Assembly: GCF_003675385.1 (NCBI RefSeq)
Contig: NZ_RCWZ01000002.1
Coordinates: forward strand, 310,001-374,000
Reading direction: 5' to 3'
Source: Mucilaginibacter kameinonensis
GTDB taxonomy: Bacteria; Bacteroidota; Bacteroidia; Sphingobacteriales; Sphingobacteriaceae
DNA length: 64,000 nt
Below, piece by piece: positions 27,129 through 36,219 of the stretch. Made by a program: the position numbers and the translations under genes. The notes below the pieces were generated by a model, which was given only the letters and a program-made list of their open reading frames with translations, did not search any database and was not told where the DNA came from. Each line of letters opens with the position of its first letter. The stretch's first letter is position 1.

Positions 27129-28115
27129 CTAAGCGATCAGCAAATTGCAGCCACGAATATCCGACTGATCAAACCTGCCTAATACCTCAAAAGAGCCATC
27201 AGCATAAATCCTCCCTAAATCCTGCGTGGCAATAAATGCGCAGGAATTGATATTGGCCAGATCTATAACGCTGATACCGCCTGTTTTACCTGTTTGTAAC
27301 GTACTGAGTGGATCGTTAGTATCCCGAATGATGATCTTCATCCAGGGTGGGCAATTGAAAATGCCATCGCCTTTTGAGTAGGCTTGCGACAATAGTTCGG
27401 TCATCCCGTATTCGGAATGAATCTGTTTTACGCCAAATCCTTTACCTAAAATATCATGCAACTCCTCGCGGATCATTTCTTTGCGCCTGCCTTTCATTCC
27501 TCCTGTTTCCATCACTACCAATTCGGGAAAGTTCACCCGGTAGTTTTCAATAAAGTCGAGCAGACCGAAAGTTACGCCTATTAAAAGCGTAGGTTTCCCG
27601 GCCGCTTGTTGTTTTTTAAGCTGATGAAACAGTTCATCGTGATTGTATAGAAAGAAGCCGCTATCGGGATTGTTTGATTGTTTAATCAGATCGTCGACCA
27701 TGTAAATGAGCGATGAACCTTCGCGTTCCAGGTAAGATGGGAGCAGGGCTAAAACAGTGTAATCCTTGATATCGCCATAAAAAATGGCAAATGCCTTACG
27801 GAAACTATCCTCGTACCAGGATGTATCTGTTACCCTGTGGCTACTCGTAATCATGCCGGTAGTACCCGAACTGGTAAAAGTAACCTCAATAGGGGCATCG
27901 GTACTTAATATGGTATGCGATTTAAAAAACTCGATAGGTAAAAAAGGGATTTGCCCGTATGAGGTAATGGATGCCGGATCAATTTTTAGCCCTTCAATAA
28001 ACTGCCTGTAAACCGGATTATGCCTTGCCTGGTAATTGAAAACCTGCAACGCTGTATCGTTAAATTGCTCTTCGGTACTGATAGAAAATACCTGCTGTTT
28101 ACCGGGTTTGTTCAT
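27129..28115 (-). CDS. LuxE-like acyl-protein synthetase/acyl transferase
   Basis: 328 aa from the ATG at 28115; the frame three codons longer begins with TTG inside the promoter. TFTSSGTTGMITSSH is an ANL-type nucleotide-binding loop, and EYGMTELLSQAYSKGDG is the matching downstream motif of the LuxE family. LuxE activates fatty acids with ATP and transfers the acyl group to itself. No luxC/luxD, acyl carrier or lipid-synthesis gene is adjacent, so the substrate is unknown. Preceded by a perfect TATCTTTG element. Confidence 0.75.
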   Translation of the reverse strand: MNKPGKQQVFSISTEEQFNDTALQVFNYQARHNPVYRQFIEGLKIDPASITSYGQIPFLPIEFFKSHTILSTDAPIEVTFTSSGTTGMITSSHRVTDTSWYEDSFRKAFAIFYGDIKDYTVLALLPSYLEREGSSLIYMVDDLIKQSNNPDSGFFLYNHDELFHQLKKQQAAGKPTLLIGVTFGLLDFIENYRVNFPELVVMETGGMKGRRKEMIREELHDILGKGFGVKQIHSEYGMTELLSQAYSKGDGIFNCPPWMKIIIRDTNDPLSTLQTGKTGGISVIDLANINSCAFIATQDLGRIYADGSFEVLGRFDQSDIRGCNLLIA

Positions 28116-28121
28116 TGGGGG

Positions 28122-28129
28122 CAAAGATA
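28122..28129 (-). promoter_or_regulatory. Promoter -7 element of the LuxE-like gene
   Basis: On the minus strand TATCTTTG fits TAnnTTTG perfectly and lies only 6 bases before the ATG, implying a very short or absent leader. Confidence 0.55.
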
Positions 28130-28143
28130 AGGAAAACCGAGAG

Positions 28144-28303
28144 TTGAACCATGATTCGCTTGATTATAGGATTTACATGATAGCAGGGTGCTGTGAATCG
28201 CTTGATTGTGGGATTTACACGATGTTGGATGGACTATAATTTATTTGATACAGAAATTACAAGATATCAGGGTAATCCTCCAATCCTATAAATCATGGTT
28301 CAA
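28144..28303. repeat. 160-bp inverted repeat with periodic GATT words (E1)
   Basis: TTGAACCATGATT at the left pairs with AATCATGGTTCAA at the right. Inside the left half a 29-bp segment (GATTCGCTTGATTATAGG...) is repeated at about 28195 with few changes. Same architecture as family B, different core. Confidence 0.8.
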
Positions 28304-28371
28304 AACACCGCAAGTTTCGGGTTGAATGGCCTCGTTTGCCGCCCGACATTTGATTTTCAAAAACAATAATC

Positions 28372-28851
28372 ATGAACACATTTAAAATTGTACCACTATC
28401 CAAATCATTCGCCCAAAGAATAAGAACCACCATGACCGACGATTTCGGAGGCGAAGTAATTGAGCAATTGGCCACCGGGCTTGGGCCTTGCCGGGTTTCG
28501 CTTAAGCCTTTTGAACGCAATGTTGATAAACGGCTATTACTAAAACATTCGCCGTTTGAAATAGAAAACGCTTATAACCAACCGGGGCCGGTTTTTATCA
28601 ATGCCGGTGATGTTGAAGAATACAGTGATATTTATCGCTTTCCGCCCGAGATCAAAGCTAATAAAAAGAGTTTTCCGCTATCACTTATTGGTTACAGCAA
28701 GGCGCAGCAAATGGTTTTAAGCCGACTTGTTGGCGATGCCGATGTAGATGAATTGATTTCCGAAATATTTGCCGAAAATGATAATGTGGAATATTTGCAT
28801 GCCAGAAATGCCCAGGCATGCTGTTTTATATGCAAAATTGAGCGTGTTTGA
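28372..28851 (+). CDS. DUF1203 family protein
   Basis: 159 aa. The pattern GLGPCRVSLKPF, GPVFINAGDVEEY, and a C-terminal HARNAQACCFICKIERV matches the DUF1203 family of small cytoplasmic proteins. Function unknown. No signal peptide. It stands alone between the E1 repeat and the SYLF gene. Confidence 0.8.
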   Translation: MNTFKIVPLSKSFAQRIRTTMTDDFGGEVIEQLATGLGPCRVSLKPFERNVDKRLLLKHSPFEIENAYNQPGPVFINAGDVEEYSDIYRFPPEIKANKKSFPLSLIGYSKAQQMVLSRLVGDADVDELISEIFAENDNVEYLHARNAQACCFICKIERV

Positions 28852-28948
28852 CTTTGAGATTACATAAAATTAAAAAACAAGTACGTGTTTTGGGGGTTAG
28901 TTAAGTATAGAAGCAGACAACAATTAATTATATTAATCATCCATCCCC

Positions 28949-29629
28949 ATGAAAACATTAAAATTTTTGAGGCTCCCGGTTTTGTTAGGCCTCTTTTTTG
29001 TAATGATATCGGCAAAGCCGGCCGATGACGACAGCAAGCAAACGGAGCGTATTCATAACGCATCAAATGTGCTTAAAGAGTTTGCCAAAATGAAAGAAAG
29101 TATTCCGCACCAGTTGCTGGAACAATACGAAGGTATTGTGATCATTCCAAAGATGATTAACGCAGGTTTTGGTATAGGCGGCAAACGCGGAAAAGGTGTA
29201 GCTATGGTGAAACTGGGCAACGGTAAATGGAGCGATCCAGTGTTTATCACCCTTACAGGCGGTAGCTTTGGTTTGCAGATCGGTGTACAATCGGTAGACC
29301 TGGTATTGGTGTTCCGTGATAAGGGCGTGTTAACTAAGGTTAAAAACGGCGATTTCACCATCGGTGGTGATATTTCGGCAGCTGCTGGTCCGGTTGGTCG
29401 CAGTTCAACCGCAAGTACCGATTATAAACTACAGGCTGAGGTATATTCTTATTCGCGCAGCAAAGGCTTATTTGCAGGTATAAGCATCAATGGTTCAAAC
29501 CTTGGTATCGATAAGGATTCGAACGCAGCATACTATGGAGCAAAAGCAACATCGCAGGATATTTTTGCCCAGGCAACCAGCACTACCGAAGCAGTTAAAA
29601 CCTTAAAGGAAACTTTAGCTTCATTTTAA
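28949..29629 (+). CDS. SYLF-domain lipid-binding protein (Ysc84 family)
   Basis: 226 aa with a signal peptide (near ISA-KPA). The SYLF/Ysc84 fold is shown by IVIIPKMINAGFGIGGKRGKG, then SFGLQIGVQSVDLVLVF and GDISAAAGPVGR. Eukaryotic relatives bind phosphoinositides; bacterial ones are probably periplasmic lipid-binding proteins. Own terminator follows, so it is likely monocistronic. Confidence 0.87.
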   Translation: MKTLKFLRLPVLLGLFFVMISAKPADDDSKQTERIHNASNVLKEFAKMKESIPHQLLEQYEGIVIIPKMINAGFGIGGKRGKGVAMVKLGNGKWSDPVFITLTGGSFGLQIGVQSVDLVLVFRDKGVLTKVKNGDFTIGGDISAAAGPVGRSSTASTDYKLQAEVYSYSRSKGLFAGISINGSNLGIDKDSNAAYYGAKATSQDIFAQATSTTEAVKTLKETLASF

Positions 29630-29650
29630 TAAATAAAATAATATTGAATA

Positions 29651-29685
29651 AAAAATGCCCGGCGTTTTCCGCCGGGCATTTTTTA
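29651..29685. terminator. Terminator after the SYLF gene
   Basis: AAAAATGCCCGGCG and its complement form a strong stem with T-run; it also faces the convergent small membrane-protein gene. Confidence 0.93.
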
Positions 29686-29686
29686 T

Positions 29687-30025
29687 TCAATGCTTTTGAA
29701 AGGCTCGTTTGAGCAGCAGTCCTGATAATGCAGACATTCCGCCGACCAATCCGCCTAAAATTCCGGTTATTGCAAGTATAAAGCCCCAACCCGGCAAGTG
29801 AAACAAATGAGCTATCCTTGTAGCCATGATATGATCATTAGGAATGCTTTTAAACAGTGCCAGTACTATCCATACAATTAAAACCGCTACAAATGCCTGC
29901 CAAAAGGAGCTTTTTGCGGTAGTGCCAATAAAAAGGGCTGTTAAAAATGATATGATGGCAATTATCCACCAGGGTAAAAAATATCCGCTGGCAAACGAAA
30001 GTATAAGTATAATGAGGAATAACAT
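29687..30025 (-). CDS. Small membrane protein of unknown function
   Basis: 112 aa, almost entirely hydrophobic with about four helices (MLFLIILILSFASGY, WIIAIISFLTALFIG, AFVAVLIVWIVLALF, GFILAITGILGGLVGGMSAL). The C-terminal Gly-rich helix and basic tail LLKRAFQKH are typical of small inner-membrane proteins. It begins 7 bp downstream of the penicillin acylase gene on the same strand, so they are probably co-transcribed. No family recognised. Confidence 0.72.
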   Translation of the reverse strand: MLFLIILILSFASGYFLPWWIIAIISFLTALFIGTTAKSSFWQAFVAVLIVWIVLALFKSIPNDHIMATRIAHLFHLPGWGFILAITGILGGLVGGMSALSGLLLKRAFQKH

Positions 30026-30032
30026 GTTGCTA

Positions 30033-32468
30033 TTATTTACCGGTTAATGTATATATTGATTTAATACGGGGCGATTGTTCACTGGCCGATTGCATGAAAA
30101 GAAGTTCTTTTAACTGTCCTTCATTCCAGGTTTTAAACATATCGTTATAAAAGAAACTACCCGGATTGCCCGATTCTCCGCCCGGGAAAATGCCGTAGCC
30201 TTTTACTTTTGGCCCCATTTGTACCACCATGCGCCATGACGGGCCGTGGCCATCATTTAGAGCATTGACTGTTGTGCCCGTGCCGCCAGATTCAAAATTA
30301 CCCGAACCAAAAGCAGGCTGACGTAGCAGACTGGCTACTTCCATTTTTTTAAATTTCCCCCATTGCCAGTCTGGCCCTGGTTTACCACATTTGTCCACAA
30401 TTTCTTTTACAGCTGCTGCAAACGCTTTATTAACTATGTCTGCCGCATTTTCCTTTGCCGGTGTGCGGATATCGTCAAACCATTTGGAATCGGGCTCTTT
30501 TAACAATAAGCGTTCGGTACGGTCCATCGACGGGAAGTTATTTTGCATGTTTTTATCGGCAAAATCATCGGCCCAGATGGCTGTATATAATTGTGACCAC
30601 CAATTGCCAAATACGGTAGCCCCGATTGAATTGGCCGAAACATTTTTGTCCCATTTGGTAATCTCATGATAAGCAATAATTTGAGTGGCATCAAGTGTTT
30701 TAGGGTTGATATATTTCAACAGCGTTGGTAAAATGTCCTGAGCGCGGATGCTGTATACATCAGTTTGCAGGATCCGCATGCTATCAACAGTGGCTTTAGT
30801 CATAGCGGTAAGCCTGTCGTTAATACGTTTACCGCGTTCATACGAGGCAAACGACCAATCGATGTAATAAGGGTAGCTTGGGTCTGTTGATGACTGATTG
30901 GCCGAGCTCACAAATCCTCTCGGCGGGTTTTTAACAGTTGGGTCCTGCTCAAATGGGATCCAGCCATGCCAATCGTCGGCAGGGTCGGTTCCATCTAAAA
31001 TAAATTTGCCCTGGTCTTTATATTTAAGCGGGTACTTACCGTTAGGCGTAATGGCTATATCATCTTTACTGGCAAAAACAAAATTTGATGCCGGGGCGCT
31101 GAAAAAGGTGAGCGCTTTACGATAATCATCATAGTTTTTACCCGTATTAAGCAGGTACATGGCCATCAATTCGTTTGATGGTTCGTGAGCTATCCATCGC
31201 AGTGAATGCCCTGTCGGAACAAAATCAGGGCCATCTGCTTTTTGAGCATCGTTTTGATACACTACGGGGCCATGGTGGGTATAAACCACGGTATCATAAA
31301 TCGGCTTTTTACCTAATACCTCAATTTTTTCGATACGACGGGTGGTTTTATTCCATTTGTTGTTATACCAGTACTCATCCATTTTGGTATCCCTGAATTT
31401 TTCCTGGTACCAGTCCAGTACATCGGCGTCAACGTTGGTAATGCCCCAGCTGATATTATTATTAAAACCCAGGATAACACAAGGTGCTCCCGGTAGCGAT
31501 ACGCCATAAACATTCATGCCCGGCGCCGAAAGCTGGATTTGGTACCAGATAGAAGGAAGCGTGAGGTTAAGATGCGGATCATTAGCCAGGATAGGATAGC
31601 CGCTTGCGGTTTTACTGCCGGCAACGGCCCAGTTATTACTGCCTATGCCTTCAACTCGGGGTTTGGTATTGCTGCTATCCGTCATGTTGGCCAGGAAATT
31701 GGCCGATGGCTTAGGGATGGTGAGCGGTTTAAAATAATCCCATTTTGTGCCTACCGGGATGATGGGATCTTCGTGCATTGGATAGTCTGGGAAGAGATCA
31801 TTGGTAGTGGTTGGGCCAAATTTGCGCAGGATATTGGTCATGGCAAATTCGTTTGAACCTCCGGCTAATGTTTCAGACATTAGCTTTAGTAAAAAAGCAC
31901 AATTTATGGGTTTCCATTCTTCAGGGGCATAGTTGAGTAACTTAAACTCTATTGGATAATCACGTGGGCTTAACTGGTGGATATAACTGTTGATACCATC
32001 GGTATAAGCCAGGATCATATTCCGGACTGTAGGATCGGCCATCATGGCTTTTATGGTTTTTTCGGCACCGTAAACCATGCCCATGCGGCGGTGGTACCGG
32101 TCAATATCCAGTACTTTGGGGCCAATAACTTCGGCCAGCCTGCCGGCTGCCTGCCGGGTTTGAATGTCCATTTGCCAAAGGCGATCGGTAGCGGTCATGT
32201 AGCCTTGGGCAAAGTACAGATCGTGTTCGTTTTCGGCAAAAATGTGTGGGATATGGTTTTCATCAAACTTGATGGTAACCTTGCCTTGCAAGCCTTTAAG
32301 TTTTAAATCGAGCTTAGGCAAAATGTGTTTGCTTTCGGCATTTTGCCAAAAGCCATCTGCCGGGCTCAGGAATTTACCCAAAGGAGGAACAGTGCCAGTT
32401 TTTGATTGCAATGCCCAGATCAGGGCGAGCGTTATGAAAATGGATATGAATGCCTTAGTGAATTTCAT
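30033..32468 (-). CDS. Penicillin acylase family N-terminal-nucleophile hydrolase
   Basis: 811 aa with a signal peptide. The autoproteolysis site is visible: Gly276-Ser277-Asn-Asn-Trp, where Ser277 becomes the N-terminal nucleophile of the beta chain after cleavage (GIGSNNWAVAGSKTASG). NDPHLNLTLPSIWYQIQL is the family signature after it. The alpha chain would be about 250 residues. Natural substrates may be acyl-homoserine lactones, beta-lactams or other amides; this cannot be read. Followed by the small membrane-protein gene, preceded by the nuclease gene. Confidence 0.9.
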   Translation of the reverse strand: MKFTKAFISIFITLALIWALQSKTGTVPPLGKFLSPADGFWQNAESKHILPKLDLKLKGLQGKVTIKFDENHIPHIFAENEHDLYFAQGYMTATDRLWQMDIQTRQAAGRLAEVIGPKVLDIDRYHRRMGMVYGAEKTIKAMMADPTVRNMILAYTDGINSYIHQLSPRDYPIEFKLLNYAPEEWKPINCAFLLKLMSETLAGGSNEFAMTNILRKFGPTTTNDLFPDYPMHEDPIIPVGTKWDYFKPLTIPKPSANFLANMTDSSNTKPRVEGIGSNNWAVAGSKTASGYPILANDPHLNLTLPSIWYQIQLSAPGMNVYGVSLPGAPCVILGFNNNISWGITNVDADVLDWYQEKFRDTKMDEYWYNNKWNKTTRRIEKIEVLGKKPIYDTVVYTHHGPVVYQNDAQKADGPDFVPTGHSLRWIAHEPSNELMAMYLLNTGKNYDDYRKALTFFSAPASNFVFASKDDIAITPNGKYPLKYKDQGKFILDGTDPADDWHGWIPFEQDPTVKNPPRGFVSSANQSSTDPSYPYYIDWSFASYERGKRINDRLTAMTKATVDSMRILQTDVYSIRAQDILPTLLKYINPKTLDATQIIAYHEITKWDKNVSANSIGATVFGNWWSQLYTAIWADDFADKNMQNNFPSMDRTERLLLKEPDSKWFDDIRTPAKENAADIVNKAFAAAVKEIVDKCGKPGPDWQWGKFKKMEVASLLRQPAFGSGNFESGGTGTTVNALNDGHGPSWRMVVQMGPKVKGYGIFPGGESGNPGSFFYNDMFKTWNEGQLKELLFMQSASEQSPRIKSIYTLTGK

Positions 32469-32498
32469 TGTTGTTGATATGCCCCTAAAGTTAACTAT

Positions 32499-33077
32499 TT
32501 AGGCTGCATATTCAAGCTTTGGCTTACGCTTGTGGTAATGTTTTTTAGGCTTGGGAGTTTGAAGCGAATCTGCTTTGGGTTGTCTCTTTTCCCGGCGGAA
32601 ATCCCAGGGTGGGGTAGGGCTGGCATCCTGCCATAGGCCCAGTTTGTTTTCGCGGGCCTGCTGTTCTAAAGCAGCAAGTTCTGTGCTTTTGGAATAGGCT
32701 TTATAATGCCAGGCGTAACCGTTTTTTACCAATGCGTAATTTACGTTCGTCCCGTCTGTAAGTACCACCTGGGCAACGGTACGGCCATAGCGGTCATGCT
32801 CATTGCCGATAAGCTTTACATCTTTACCAAAGCACAGATCAGAAGTGAATTTTTTAGCTGCCTGCCCAAACGCCTGCGATTTTTCGGGGCAGTCAATCTC
32901 GGCAAGCCTTACGGTAACCTGCTGGTTGTCGCTGCTGAGCAAGCCCAATGTATCCCCATCCTTTATCTTCACAACTTTATAAACATCTGCATCGCTTTGT
33001 TTGGTGTTGTTTGGGTTACAGCCGGCAATAACGATGATTAAAAGAGCGAATAGTAAGAAGGAGTATTTTTTTAGCAT
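32499..33077 (-). CDS. Thermonuclease-like lipoprotein (SNase fold)
   Basis: 192 aa with a lipobox ending at Cys20 (VIAGC). The staphylococcal nuclease core is intact: KIKDGDTL (metal-binding Asp), RLAEIDCPE with Arg57 and Glu65 corresponding to Arg35 and Glu43 of SNase, and RYGRTVAQV with Arg99 matching Arg87. The basic C-terminus (KPKKHYHKRKPK) could contact nucleic acid. Probably a surface or periplasmic nuclease scavenging extracellular DNA or RNA. Upstream of, and co-directional with, penicillin acylase (30 bp). Confidence 0.88.
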   Translation of the reverse strand: MLKKYSFLLFALLIIVIAGCNPNNTKQSDADVYKVVKIKDGDTLGLLSSDNQQVTVRLAEIDCPEKSQAFGQAAKKFTSDLCFGKDVKLIGNEHDRYGRTVAQVVLTDGTNVNYALVKNGYAWHYKAYSKSTELAALEQQARENKLGLWQDASPTPPWDFRREKRQPKADSLQTPKPKKHYHKRKPKLEYAA

Positions 33078-33103
33078 GAGGTAAAAGTGCGGATTTTTTT
33101 TCT

Positions 33104-33303
33104 GAACCAGGATTAGACGGATTAAGTGATTTATTGGATTTACCTGAAAAAAGCGAACTGGAATGAAGAGGTTTTTAGGACTGATGAATTAAGCGATCTG
33201 ATGGGACAAAGAAGTAGATAAACCGAATGAACGGATTTATCAGATTAGATGAAAAAAATCCAATGAATCCAATGAATCCGAAAAATCCCCTAAATCCCGG
33301 TTC
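33104..33303. repeat. 200-bp inverted repeat with periodic GGATT/AATCC words (E2)
   Basis: Left arm starts GAACCAGGATTAGACGGATT; the right arm ends GAATCCGAAAAATCCCC then AAATCCCGGTTC. Words recur about every 10 bases and switch strand at the centre. It abuts the stop codon of the VOC gene. Confidence 0.75.
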
Positions 33304-33653
33304 TACTTCCCATGCAAGCTTAACGCGTTACCATCCGGATCTTTAACAGTGGCAAACCTGCCCCAGGGTGTTTTCTCGGCATCGGCCACCTCGAGGCCTT
33401 TTGCACGAAGCTCTTCAATTTCTTTATCCAGCTCATCAGTTTTAATTACAAAGCCACGTACGCTCCCTGCGGGCATTTCAGGAAACCAGTTAACAAGTGT
33501 AATGGAAACCGGCGAACCCGGGAATGACATCTGGATCCAGGTTTGTTTATCAAAGTTGGCTTCCACTATAGTTTCAAAACCCAATTTAAGATAAAAGTCT
33601 TTTGCTGCCTGCTGGTTGGTTACAGGGATAGAAATAATTTCGATAGCTTTCAT
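33303..33653 (-). CDS. VOC (glyoxalase/bleomycin-resistance fold) protein
   Basis: 116 aa, one VOC module with the two beta-alpha-beta-beta-beta units (AIEIISIPVTNQQAAKDFY; VRGFVIKTDELDKEIEELRAKG; GRFATVKDPDGNALSLHGK). The C-terminal DPDGN is typical. Possible roles are dioxygenase-like, glyoxalase-like or drug binding; the usual metal ligands are not clearly visible. Monocistronic. Confidence 0.85.
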   Translation of the reverse strand: MKAIEIISIPVTNQQAAKDFYLKLGFETIVEANFDKQTWIQMSFPGSPVSITLVNWFPEMPAGSVRGFVIKTDELDKEIEELRAKGLEVADAEKTPWGRFATVKDPDGNALSLHGK

Positions 33654-33714
33654 TTGTTTAGCTGTTGTTTGATGGTTATAAGAAGTAGGATTAACCTTTG
33701 TTGAATGTCGAATT

Positions 33715-33722
33715 TATCTTTG
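33715..33722 (+). promoter_or_regulatory. Promoter -7 element of the DUF3095 gene
   Basis: TATCTTTG, a perfect TAnnTTTG match, 105 bases before the ATG; would give a leader of about 100 bases. Confidence 0.45.
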
Positions 33723-33827
33723 AAATATTATGTCAATTGAAATATTTTTTCTATCAAAATGGAACTGTTTTTCGTAATTGAACACGATCTTTAAAACATA
33801 ATTCGCCGGTTTTTTATTTCAGGAGAA

Positions 33828-34979
33828 ATGTCAGTTGCCAATCAAAGCTTTTATTCCGATTTGAAAGTGAACACTATACCACTTAGTGAGCTTTTTATTA
33901 AAGACGAGTTATTTTATAACGTGCCTGACGACTGGCATATCATCATCACCGATATTAAAGGGAGTACACTCGCAGTAAGCAACGGGCAGCACGAAAACGT
34001 GAACTTTGTGGCCACAGGCAGTATCGTATCCGTGCTTAATATCGCTTTTAAGCATAATATCACTGTGCCGTTCTTTTTTGGTGGTGATGGGGCTACTTTT
34101 ATTGTTCCGGGGCCTATAGTTAATAATGTAATGAAGGCTCTTGCTTTGTATAAGGATAATGCCCGGAAAAATTTTGATTTTGAACTGCGGACTGGGATTG
34201 TGTCCGTTAAAAGGGTTTATGATGAGGGATACAAATTATGTATCAGTAAATACTGCACTTCCGGCAATTTTACAATCCCAATTATCCTCGGCAATGGTTT
34301 AAGTTTTGCCGAAAAAATAATTAAAGGAAAAGAAGGCGAATCATTTGATTATATGGCACAGGAGGGAGAACTTGACCTTACTGGTATGCAATGCAGGTGG
34401 GACAAGATCCCGCCGCCCGAAAATACGGATGAGGTTGTGTCTTTGTTGGTAGTTGCCCGGGATGAAAGCAAGCAGGCAGCAGTTTTCAAAAAAGTGATTG
34501 GCTATATCGATGAAATTTATGGCGATCCGGAAATGCGACAGCCTATATCGATTCCCAAGCTGAAACTTAAGTCGACTTTTGACTGGTTGGGACGAGAAAT
34601 GAAGGTGAAGCTGGGCAACATAAAAGTAATGGAGTTACTCAAAGATTGGGTTATAATGCTTTACGGTTATATTTGGTTCAATACCAAAAAAGGGAAGCAC
34701 TATTTAAACCGCCTGGTTGAGATGTCGGACACGCTGGTTATCGACGGAAAGATCAATACCGTAATATCCGGAACATCAGCCCAAAGAAAAAAATTACAGG
34801 ATATTTTAGTACAACTTGAAAATGAAGGTGAGCTGTATTTTGGTTTCCATGTAAGCCGTGAATCAGTAATGTCATGCTACGTGCGCGATCTGGAAGATGG
34901 GCATATCCATTTTGTTGATGGAGCCGAAGGTGGATATACCAAGGCTGCCGGCTTTATTAAAAGCAAGCTGGCAGGATAA
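33828..34979 (+). CDS. DUF3095 family protein (nucleotidyl-cyclase-like)
   Basis: 383 aa. DWHIIITDIKGSTLAVSNG near residue 37 looks like the metal-binding start of a class III cyclase fold, and FFFGGDGATFIVPG follows as the second acidic segment. These match DUF3095, a family related to adenylate cyclases by fold but without proven activity. The C-terminal part (residues 240-383) is a winged-helix-like region. No signal peptide. Possible second-messenger enzyme; unproven. Confidence 0.8.
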   Translation: MSVANQSFYSDLKVNTIPLSELFIKDELFYNVPDDWHIIITDIKGSTLAVSNGQHENVNFVATGSIVSVLNIAFKHNITVPFFFGGDGATFIVPGPIVNNVMKALALYKDNARKNFDFELRTGIVSVKRVYDEGYKLCISKYCTSGNFTIPIILGNGLSFAEKIIKGKEGESFDYMAQEGELDLTGMQCRWDKIPPPENTDEVVSLLVVARDESKQAAVFKKVIGYIDEIYGDPEMRQPISIPKLKLKSTFDWLGREMKVKLGNIKVMELLKDWVIMLYGYIWFNTKKGKHYLNRLVEMSDTLVIDGKINTVISGTSAQRKKLQDILVQLENEGELYFGFHVSRESVMSCYVRDLEDGHIHFVDGAEGGYTKAAGFIKSKLAG

Positions 34980-35027
34980 TTAAACTAATGTGGTTTGTAA
35001 TTGCTTAAAAATCACATAACATATCCT

Positions 35028-35035
35028 TAACTTTG
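35028..35035 (+). promoter_or_regulatory. Promoter -7 element of the 2Fe-2S gene
   Basis: TAACTTTG fits TAnnTTTG exactly, 21 bases before the ATG at 35057. Confidence 0.55.
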
Positions 35036-35056
35036 TGGTAAGTAAAATTTAATCCC

Positions 35057-35317
35057 ATGAGCAAATTTACCATACCTGATAAAGTGCTGTACGTATGTGT
35101 AGGCAGTAAATGCGGAAAACGCGGCGGCAAGGATATGTATAAACTGGCCAAATCGTATATCAAGCACCATCACGGTCGCGAAGAATTGGAGGTTATTGAA
35201 ACCGAATGTACCGACAGATGCAAGTACGCTCCGATATGCAGTATTCAGCCCGGCAATACCTGGTTAAAGGAATATCATCCCAAAGAGGTTCTGAAACTGA
35301 TGGATCTGATAGATTAA
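35057..35317 (+). CDS. Thioredoxin-like [2Fe-2S] ferredoxin
   Basis: 86 aa. Cysteines at 14, 19, 51, 55 and 61 (YVCVGSKCGKRGG and TECTDRCKYAPICS) give the C-x4-C ... C-x3-C arrangement of thioredoxin-fold 2Fe-2S ferredoxins such as the NuoE-like single-domain type. Likely a cytoplasmic electron carrier. Its transcript converges with ferritin across a shared hairpin, so the pair may belong to iron metabolism; that is inference. Confidence 0.85.
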   Translation: MSKFTIPDKVLYVCVGSKCGKRGGKDMYKLAKSYIKHHHGREELEVIETECTDRCKYAPICSIQPGNTWLKEYHPKEVLKLMDLID

Positions 35318-35349
35318 TGGAAACTTAGTTAATTCCCATTTAAAACCAT

Positions 35350-35469
35350 TGTCATCTCGACGAACAGCGAGGAGGCGTGAGCGCAGGATGAGGAGAAATC
35401 TTATACGCCCTGCAAATCAATATGCAGGACGTATAAGATTTCTCACTCGTTCCTCGTATCGAAATGACA
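35350..35469. repeat. 120-bp hairpin repeat bounded by TGTCATCTCGA
   Basis: Left end TGTCATCTCGACGAACAGCG pairs with CTCGTATCGAAATGACA on the right. An inner stem GAGAAATCTTATACG pairs with CGTATAAGATTTCTC. It is a different family from D. Confidence 0.85.
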
Positions 35470-35481
35470 ATAGCTGATAAT

Positions 35482-35520
35482 AAAAAAGGTCATTTTGCAT
35501 TTGCAAAAGGACCTTTTTTA
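35482..35520. terminator. Bidirectional terminator between the 2Fe-2S and ferritin genes
   Basis: AAAAAAGGT and ACCTTTTTT outer stem with an inner TTTTGC/GCAAAA stem. Confidence 0.88.
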
Positions 35521-35555
35521 TTGAACTCTCTTCTTTAGAGAGGGCAGGGTGAAGC

Positions 35556-36086
35556 TTACGCCTCGCTGTCATATTTTATCTGACCAACATGTTTGTCGAT
35601 CTGCCACCTACCGGTACCTTCTTCGCCAATAACTTCGAATAGTTCGAGGGCGCGACGGGCTTTGTATTCTTCTTCGCGTTGTTCTTTCAGGAACCAGTTC
35701 AGGAACTCCATAGTAACAAAGTCCTGCTCTTTCATACAACGGGCATAGATATTTTTGATGGAGTTGGTTACGCTGATCTCCTGGTCAAGAGCTTCTTCAA
35801 ACACTTCGCGGAACGAGTTGTATTCCTGTTTGATGCCGGTTACTTCAGGAGATACGGCGTTGCCACCCATATCAAGGATATATTTGTAAAACTTTAACTG
35901 GTGATGGCGCTCTTCTTCTGCTTGTTTAAAAAAATATTCAGACGAAAAATCATAACCATTACGGTTGCACCATGAAGCCATGGCTAAATATACTGATGAA
36001 GAAAATGCTTCTTTCTTAACTTGCTGGTTTAAAAGCGCTTCGATATCTGATGATATCAGGCTTTTTATGCGGAGTAGGTCTTTCAT
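35556..36086 (-). CDS. Ferritin (bacterial non-haem type)
   Basis: 176 aa. The four-helix ferritin pattern is clear: LLNQQVKKEAFSSSVYLAMASWC, then FFKQAEEERHHQLKFYKYI with metal ligands Glu59 and His62, EEALDQEISVTNSI, and FLNWFLKEQREEEYKA. Glu26 matches the first ferroxidase-site Glu. It stores iron as a ferric core in a 24-mer. One His (His61) replaces the Glu usually seen next to the ligand His. Convergent with the 2Fe-2S gene. Confidence 0.95.
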   Translation of the reverse strand: MKDLLRIKSLISSDIEALLNQQVKKEAFSSSVYLAMASWCNRNGYDFSSEYFFKQAEEERHHQLKFYKYILDMGGNAVSPEVTGIKQEYNSFREVFEEALDQEISVTNSIKNIYARCMKEQDFVTMEFLNWFLKEQREEEYKARRALELFEVIGEEGTGRWQIDKHVGQIKYDSEA

Positions 36087-36219
36087 GGGCTATCTGAATT
36101 TAAACGTTATATAACTATTGCGTGAAATTATAATGCAATAATAATGCAGTTAATGCATAATAGTTTAATAAAAAGATAATATGAAATTGATCTAAATTAT
36201 CAGCGATAATTAGTCTAAA

